Of a DNA stretch of 46,536 nucleotides, positions 42,769 to 46,536 are shown in pieces. Numbering within the stretch: position 1 is the first letter of the stretch; each line of letters starts with the position of its first letter. The notes under the pieces were generated by a model, which searched no databases, was not told the DNA's origin, and saw nothing but the letters and a program-made list of their open reading frames with translations. The position numbers and the translations under genes were made by a program. The stretch is from Lentimicrobium sp. (lineage in GTDB: Bacteria; Bacteroidota; Bacteroidia; Bacteroidales; Lentimicrobiaceae): assembly GCA_024709105.1 (NCBI GenBank), contig JANJXJ010000091.1, forward strand, positions 1 to 46,536, written 5' to 3'.

Positions 42769-43632
42769 ATGAGGCAACTAAAAATTACCAAACAGGTTAC
42801 CAATCGTGAAACTGCTTCACTTGACAAGTATCTTCAGGAGATTGGAAAAGTAGAGCTGATCACTGCCGATGAAGAAGTTGCGCTGGCCCAGCGTATCAAA
42901 CAGGGCGACCGGGCTGCACTTGAAAAACTTACCAAAGCAAACTTAAGGTTTGTGGTATCGGTTTCAAAACAATACCAGAATCAGGGATTAAGTCTTCCCG
43001 ACCTTATCAACGAAGGAAATCTGGGGCTGATTAAAGCTGCCCAGCGTTTTGACGAAACCCGCGGTTTTAAATTTATTTCCTATGCTGTTTGGTGGATCAG
43101 ACAATCCATCCTGCAGGCACTTGCAGAACAATCGCGTATTGTCAGGCTCCCGCTCAACAAAATCGGATCTATCAATAAGATCAACAAGGCATACGCCAAA
43201 CTTGAGCAGGAATTTGAGCGTGAACCCAACTCTGATGAGATTGCAGGGCTTCTCGAAATCAGCGAGAACGAAGTAAAGGAATCCATGCGCAATTCAGGCC
43301 GCCATGTTTCAATGGATGCGCCATTGGTTCAGGACGAAGACAACAACATGTATGATGTTCTTCGCAGCGACGATGGTCCGACACCCGAAACCGAACTGCT
43401 TTACGAATCACTTCGCAAGGAAATTGAGCGCGCTGTTGCCACACTTACTCCCAGAGAAGCCGATGTTGTAAGGCTCTATTTCGGGTTAAACGGTGAACAT
43501 CCGCTCACACTCGAAGAAATTGGTGAGCGTTTTGACCTTACCCGCGAACGTGTGAGGCAAATTAAGGAAAAAGCCATTCGCAGGCTGAAACATACCTCGC
43601 GAAGCAAAATCCTGAAAACTTATCTTGGATAA
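42769..43632 (+). CDS. rpoD: primary sigma factor RpoD/SigA, short Bacteroidota form
   Basis: Housekeeping sigma factor. 287 residues with no region 1.1 or non-conserved insert: region 1.2 ([20 protein letters not shown]), region 2 ([41 protein letters not shown]), region 3 and region 4 with the HTH ([29 protein letters not shown]). This form reads the TTTG/TAnnTTTG promoters seen across the window. A strong Shine-Dalgarno (AAAGGAG, 5 bases before ATG) is unusual here and may mark high expression. Confidence 0.97.
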   Translation: MRQLKITKQVTNRETASLDKYLQEIGKVELITADEEVALAQRIKQGDRAALEKLTKANLRFVVSVSKQYQNQGLSLPDLINEGNLGLIKAAQRFDETRGFKFISYAVWWIRQSILQALAEQSRIVRLPLNKIGSINKINKAYAKLEQEFEREPNSDEIAGLLEISENEVKESMRNSGRHVSMDAPLVQDEDNNMYDVLRSDDGPTPETELLYESLRKEIERAVATLTPREADVVRLYFGLNGEHPLTLEEIGERFDLTRERVRQIKEKAIRRLKHTSRSKILKTYLG

Positions 43633-43663
43633 AAAAAGAGCGGACTAACCTCCGCTTTTTTTT
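43632..43663. terminator. terminator of rpoD, possibly bidirectional
   Basis: AGCGGA pairs with TCCGCT (43639-43644/43651-43656). T run on plus; A run before it gives a T run on minus. Confidence 0.85.
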
Positions 43664-43673
43664 GGAATAAAGA

Positions 43674-43695
43674 CCACAGGAATTACTTCCTGTGG
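43674..43695. repeat. 9-bp hairpin with the ATPase stop codon in its loop
   Basis: CCACAGGAA and TTCCTGTGG are perfect complements around TTAC. The TAA stop of the minus-strand ATPase gene occupies the loop and the stem includes its last codons. Confidence 0.6.
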
Positions 43696-44861
43696 CTGAT
43701 CATTTCAAGCAGAGAAGCAAATTTTTCCCAGGTGAAGATCTGAACACCAGCTATGGAGGAAGTTTCTTTACCAGAATAAATCAAACACTTGTTCGTGGTT
43801 CCATAAAATTCATCTTCGGGGAACCGGTTCAGGTTTTTTAAGTAATCTAAATTATAAGTCTGGCCTGCTTTAATTTCCAATAGAATAATTTCGTCAGCAC
43901 TTTTTTCAATAACGCAGTCAATCTCATTACCATTGCTTTCGCGCCAGTAAAATACCGAAGGTACACGTCCGCTGTGAACCTCTTTCTTTATAATCTCACT
44001 GATTACCAGATTCTCGAATAATGACCCGTACAGGTAATGAGTTTGCAATTGTTCTGCCGAAATTCTTAGTAATGAGGATACTACTCCTGTATCATAAAAA
44101 TAAAGTTTTGGGGCTTTGATGATACGTTTGCTAAAATTACGGTAATATGGCTGCAGCAGAAAAATAATGAAACTTGATTCAAGCAGGGATAACCATGATT
44201 TTGCTGTATTTACTGATATTCCAGCATCCGAGGCCAGCGATGTGAGGTTAAGGATTTGTCCGGTCCTGCCAGCGCAAAGCCCTAAAAACCGTGAGAAAGC
44301 ACTCAGATTTGCAATCGAATTTAATGTCCTTACATCTCTCTCGATATAAGTCTGTAAATAGGAGGGATAAAAATCGTCAGGCTTTATATTTTGAGATATA
44401 AGGCGTGGATAAAATCCGTTAATTATTGTGGAATTTATGTCGGATAAATCAACAATTCCTTTCATTTCTGAATAGTCGAATGGAAACAAATGATTGATGC
44501 TGACCCGTCCTGCTAAGGATTGGGAGATTTGATTGCTTAAGATAAAGCTCTGTGAACCAGACAAAATGAATTGACCGTTCGTATTTCTTTCGTCAGATAC
44601 AACCTGAATATAACTGAATAACTCAGGAACTTGCTGCGCTTCATCGAAAATAACCTTATGGCCTGCATTATTTAAAAAGCCGTTGGGATCAGTTCGTATA
44701 AAGTCCCTGAGGTCTATACGTTCCAGGTTAAAATATTTATAATCGGGAAATGCAGCTTTAAGCAGGGTTGTTTTGCCCGATTGTCTTGGGCCGGTTAGCG
44801 AAACTACCGGGAACATTGTCAACATGTTCTGCAAATGTTCAGTGATCTGTCTTTTTATCAT
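43683..44861 (-). CDS. AAA_14/DUF4143 family ATPase
   Basis: P-loop ATPase of a widespread, patchily distributed family of unknown role, present in many copies in some genomes. Walker A TGPRQSGKTTLLKAAF (about residues 23-38), Walker B HKVIFDEAQQVPEL, sensor ILSGSQSF. The C-terminal DUF4143 part includes LYGSLFENLVISEIIKK, FYWRESNGNEIDCVIE and LLEIKAG, which is a PD-(D/E)XK-nuclease-like pattern (Asp, then Glu-X-Lys). At 392 residues it is full length. It is AT-richer than its neighbours. Its ATG abuts a 41-bp palindrome and its stop codon sits in the loop of a 9-bp hairpin (43674-43695). It may be a recent arrival between rpoD and rpe. Confidence 0.9.
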   Translation of the reverse strand: MIKRQITEHLQNMLTMFPVVSLTGPRQSGKTTLLKAAFPDYKYFNLERIDLRDFIRTDPNGFLNNAGHKVIFDEAQQVPELFSYIQVVSDERNTNGQFILSGSQSFILSNQISQSLAGRVSINHLFPFDYSEMKGIVDLSDINSTIINGFYPRLISQNIKPDDFYPSYLQTYIERDVRTLNSIANLSAFSRFLGLCAGRTGQILNLTSLASDAGISVNTAKSWLSLLESSFIIFLLQPYYRNFSKRIIKAPKLYFYDTGVVSSLLRISAEQLQTHYLYGSLFENLVISEIIKKEVHSGRVPSVFYWRESNGNEIDCVIEKSADEIILLEIKAGQTYNLDYLKNLNRFPEDEFYGTTNKCLIYSGKETSSIAGVQIFTWEKFASLLEMISHRK

Positions 44862-44901
44862 TTTATGTAAATTTGCATTCTGAATGCAAATTTACATAAA
44901 A
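44861..44901. promoter_or_regulatory. 41-bp perfect palindrome containing the ATPase promoter
   Basis: Two perfect 20-base arms (each containing TTATGTAAATTTGCATTC or its complement) flank a single T at 44881. Each arm contains TAAATTTG, an exact -7 box: minus strand at 44887-44894, plus strand at 44868-44875. The minus box would start transcription near 44880, about 19 nt before the ATG. It can act as an operator for a dimer or form a long cruciform or RNA hairpin. Confidence 0.7.
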
Positions 44902-45182
44902 ATTCAGGTAATCAGAAATCTTTTTAGCAAAATCTTCCTGTACTTTGTTGAAGTTTGCATTTCTAATATACAATAGTTTGCATTGCCGGTGCACACAAGT
45001 TTAGCCATAGTATTATGGGGAAAGCAGCAATTTGCCACTCACCTCGCCCTTTGCCTGAAAAGCAGCCAATGCTATTTGGGGTAATGGCCGATACATCTGC
45101 TGCATCAGAGTTTTATTCTTTCCAGAACCCGAACAAAAAATAACGTACTTTTAACCCCTGAAACAAACAAAGCGTTTACATC
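44902..45182. other. intergenic region before rpe
   Basis: 281 bases without a gene. It holds two direct copies of GTTTGCATT (44953-44961 and 44976-44984), the octamer also present in the palindrome. A near-consensus -7 box TACTTTTA (45146-45153) about 30 bases before rpe could be its promoter. Confidence 0.5.
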
Positions 45183-45836
45183 ATGCATTTGGTCGCACCA
45201 TCTTTGCTTTCGGCAGATTTTACCCGTTTGGGTGAGGATATTGAAATGGTCAACCGCAGCGAAGCCGACTGGTTTCATGTGGATGTTATGGACGGGGTTT
45301 TTGTCCCAAATATTTCATTTGGAATGCCGGTGATCAAAGCCATTGGGAAAGTTGCCCGCAAACCATTGGATGTACATTTGATGATTGTTCAGCCGGAAAG
45401 GTATTTTGAAACCTTCCGCGACCTGGGTGTTTCCTGGCTGAGTATTCATTACGAGGCAGTTCAGCATCTGCATCGGGCTGTTTTTCAGATCAGGGAGCTG
45501 GGCATGAAGGCAGGGGTGGTGCTGAATCCGCATACACCGGTGCATGTGCTTGAAGATATTATTGCCGATGTTGACCTGGTTTTGCTGATGTCGGTGAACC
45601 CGGGTTTCGGTGGACAGAAGTTTATTGAACAAACGTATTCAAAAATATCAAAACTGCGGCTGATGATAGAGCAGGCCAATTCCCCGGCACTTATTGAAGT
45701 TGACGGAGGTGTGAGTCTTGATAATGCAGGTAAACTTTTATCGGCAGGTGCCGATGTGCTGGTGGCCGGAAACACTGTTTTTTCAAGCAAAGATCCTTTG
45801 GATACCATTCATCAGCTGAAAGGAATGGGCAGCTAA
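45183..45836 (+). CDS. rpe: ribulose-phosphate 3-epimerase
   Basis: Interconverts ribulose 5-phosphate and xylulose 5-phosphate in the pentose phosphate pathway. TIM barrel of 217 residues with the metal ligands in the expected motifs: SLLSADFTRLGEDI, WFHVDVMDGVFVPNISFG, DVHLMIVQPE, VLLMSVNPGFGGQKF, and EVDGGVSLDNAGKLLSAGADVLVAGNTVF. It appears to be a single gene, convergent with the nitroreductase gene. Confidence 0.97.
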   Translation: MHLVAPSLLSADFTRLGEDIEMVNRSEADWFHVDVMDGVFVPNISFGMPVIKAIGKVARKPLDVHLMIVQPERYFETFRDLGVSWLSIHYEAVQHLHRAVFQIRELGMKAGVVLNPHTPVHVLEDIIADVDLVLLMSVNPGFGGQKFIEQTYSKISKLRLMIEQANSPALIEVDGGVSLDNAGKLLSAGADVLVAGNTVFSSKDPLDTIHQLKGMGS

Positions 45837-45856
45837 GGCAGGATATTCCCCCCTCC

Positions 45857-46477
45857 CTAATCTATAAATGTTAGGATTTCATCCACCGTTTTTCTGGTTT
45901 TGCGGGCTGGCTTTCCGAAAGGCCTGCCCATGGCAACAAATGTAATGAGCCTCCAGGGTTCTTTTACTTCCAGCAGTTTTTCAAGCTCCTGCTGAGCGAC
46001 CAAAGGAGCACTCATCCAGCAGGCACCCAGCCCAAAATCTACAGCTGACAACAAAATGTTTTGTATGGCAGCCCCGGCGGTCTGCATATCGGGGTGGTTG
46101 CGCATACGTGTAATTTCATCATGGGTAATTCCTGTGCCCTTTTCAAGCTGAGACTCATAGGGTTTCATCAGCAGGGCAATTACAGCAGGAGCATCTTCAA
46201 AAAAGGTGGAATACCATTCAATGCGCGACAAAAATGCCCGGTTGACATCTTCAGAATCCTTTACCGGCAACTTGTTCAGACTCTCAGAAACTGCAGCTGC
46301 CATCTGCCGCAGCAGTTCTTTCCGGGTAATTACCAGAAACTTCCAGGGCTGGGAATTGTTGATGCTGGGCGCCATGCCTGCACGCCTGATGATTTCACGT
46401 AAGGTTTCTTTGGGGATGCTACCCGCTGAAAAGCTTCTGATGCTTATTCTGTTTTCAATCGCCTGAGCCAGTTCCAT
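45857..46477 (-). CDS. nitroreductase family protein
   Basis: FMN-dependent NAD(P)H oxidoreductase of the nitroreductase superfamily. N-terminal RISIRSFSAGSIPKETL (FMN phosphate-binding Arg and Ser), APSINNSQPWKFLVIT, and C-terminal NHPDMQTAGAAIQNILLSAVDFGLGACWMSAPL and ITFVAMGRPFGKPARKTRKTVDEI. About 206 residues, usual length. The frame begins at a TTG (46483); the ATG at 46477 (MELAQAIE) is preferred. The natural substrate cannot be told from sequence. Confidence 0.92.
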   Translation of the reverse strand: MELAQAIENRISIRSFSAGSIPKETLREIIRRAGMAPSINNSQPWKFLVITRKELLRQMAAAVSESLNKLPVKDSEDVNRAFLSRIEWYSTFFEDAPAVIALLMKPYESQLEKGTGITHDEITRMRNHPDMQTAGAAIQNILLSAVDFGLGACWMSAPLVAQQELEKLLEVKEPWRLITFVAMGRPFGKPARKTRKTVDEILTFID

Positions 46478-46536
46478 ATGCAACTTTTTTTGAATAACAA
46501 TTAAAACAGGGAATGGTTTTAACAGAAAAGCCTCTA

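Noticed and set aside
1-46536. CRISPR arrays, rRNA genes, prophage or complete insertion sequences
   Set aside because: No regularly spaced direct repeats, no rRNA-like segments, no integrase, capsid or transposase frames were seen on either strand.

Overview
The window reads as a chromosomal segment of a Bacteroidota bacterium, probably Bacteroidales-like. Evidence: a 287-residue primary sigma factor without region 1.1, many promoters matching the Bacteroidota pattern TTTG-N19-21-TAnnTTTG, mostly weak or absent Shine-Dalgarno sequences, a type IX secretion C-terminal sorting domain, DUF4290 next to murA, DUF5020, and a MurA with Asp in place of the catalytic Cys. Moderate GC and dense operons suggest a free-living generalist. 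An oxygen-labile glycyl radical enzyme and an oxygen-dependent tryptophan dioxygenase both occur, so the organism is probably an anaerobe that tolerates or uses some oxygen.

Layout. 1-1000 is almost gene-free. It holds a 363-bp MITE-like element inserted in the loop of an older palindrome, and a GC-rich REP-like repeat. 1050-4327 (minus) has an OmpA/TPR outer-membrane protein and a SpoU-type RNA methyltransferase. 4436-8135 (plus) has mutS, tRNA-Gly(GCC), tRNA-Leu(UAA), a DUF3820 protein and an unknown 158-residue protein, which meets a DoxX gene. 8715-10745 is a DUF5020 outer-membrane channel plus a purine permease. 10795-14205 (minus) is a HypD-like hydroxyproline dehydratase and its radical-SAM activase, behind a roughly 200-nt leader. 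14658-19578 has a secreted sorting-domain protein, a Methyltransf_32 enzyme and a C69 dipeptidase. 19626-21607 (minus) is kynA-kynU. tmRNA lies at 21803-22173. 22282-27024 is a hybrid histidine kinase tail-to-tail with an NtrC-like regulator that lacks a DNA-binding domain, followed by a NatAB-type ABC exporter.

From about 25.9 to 36.1 kb every gene is on the minus strand (regulator, ABC exporter, dnaJ, grpE, murA, DUF4290, pcrA). From 36.5 to 43.6 kb every gene is on the plus strand (90-residue protein, LiaF-like/LytS/LytTR operon, rpsO, pnp, rpoD). The AT-rich 454-bp gap at the switch carries DnaA-box-like sites and is a weak oriC candidate. A possible small RNA with its own promoter and terminator sits between the LytTR gene and rpsO. 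The right end has an AAA_14/DUF4143 ATPase whose 5' end is a 41-bp perfect palindrome containing its promoter, then rpe and a nitroreductase.

No CRISPR array, rRNA, phage or complete insertion sequence was seen. The most unusual items are the palindrome-bounded ATPase cassette, the MITE and its solo end upstream of rpoD, the candidate small RNA, and the regulator without a DNA-binding domain.
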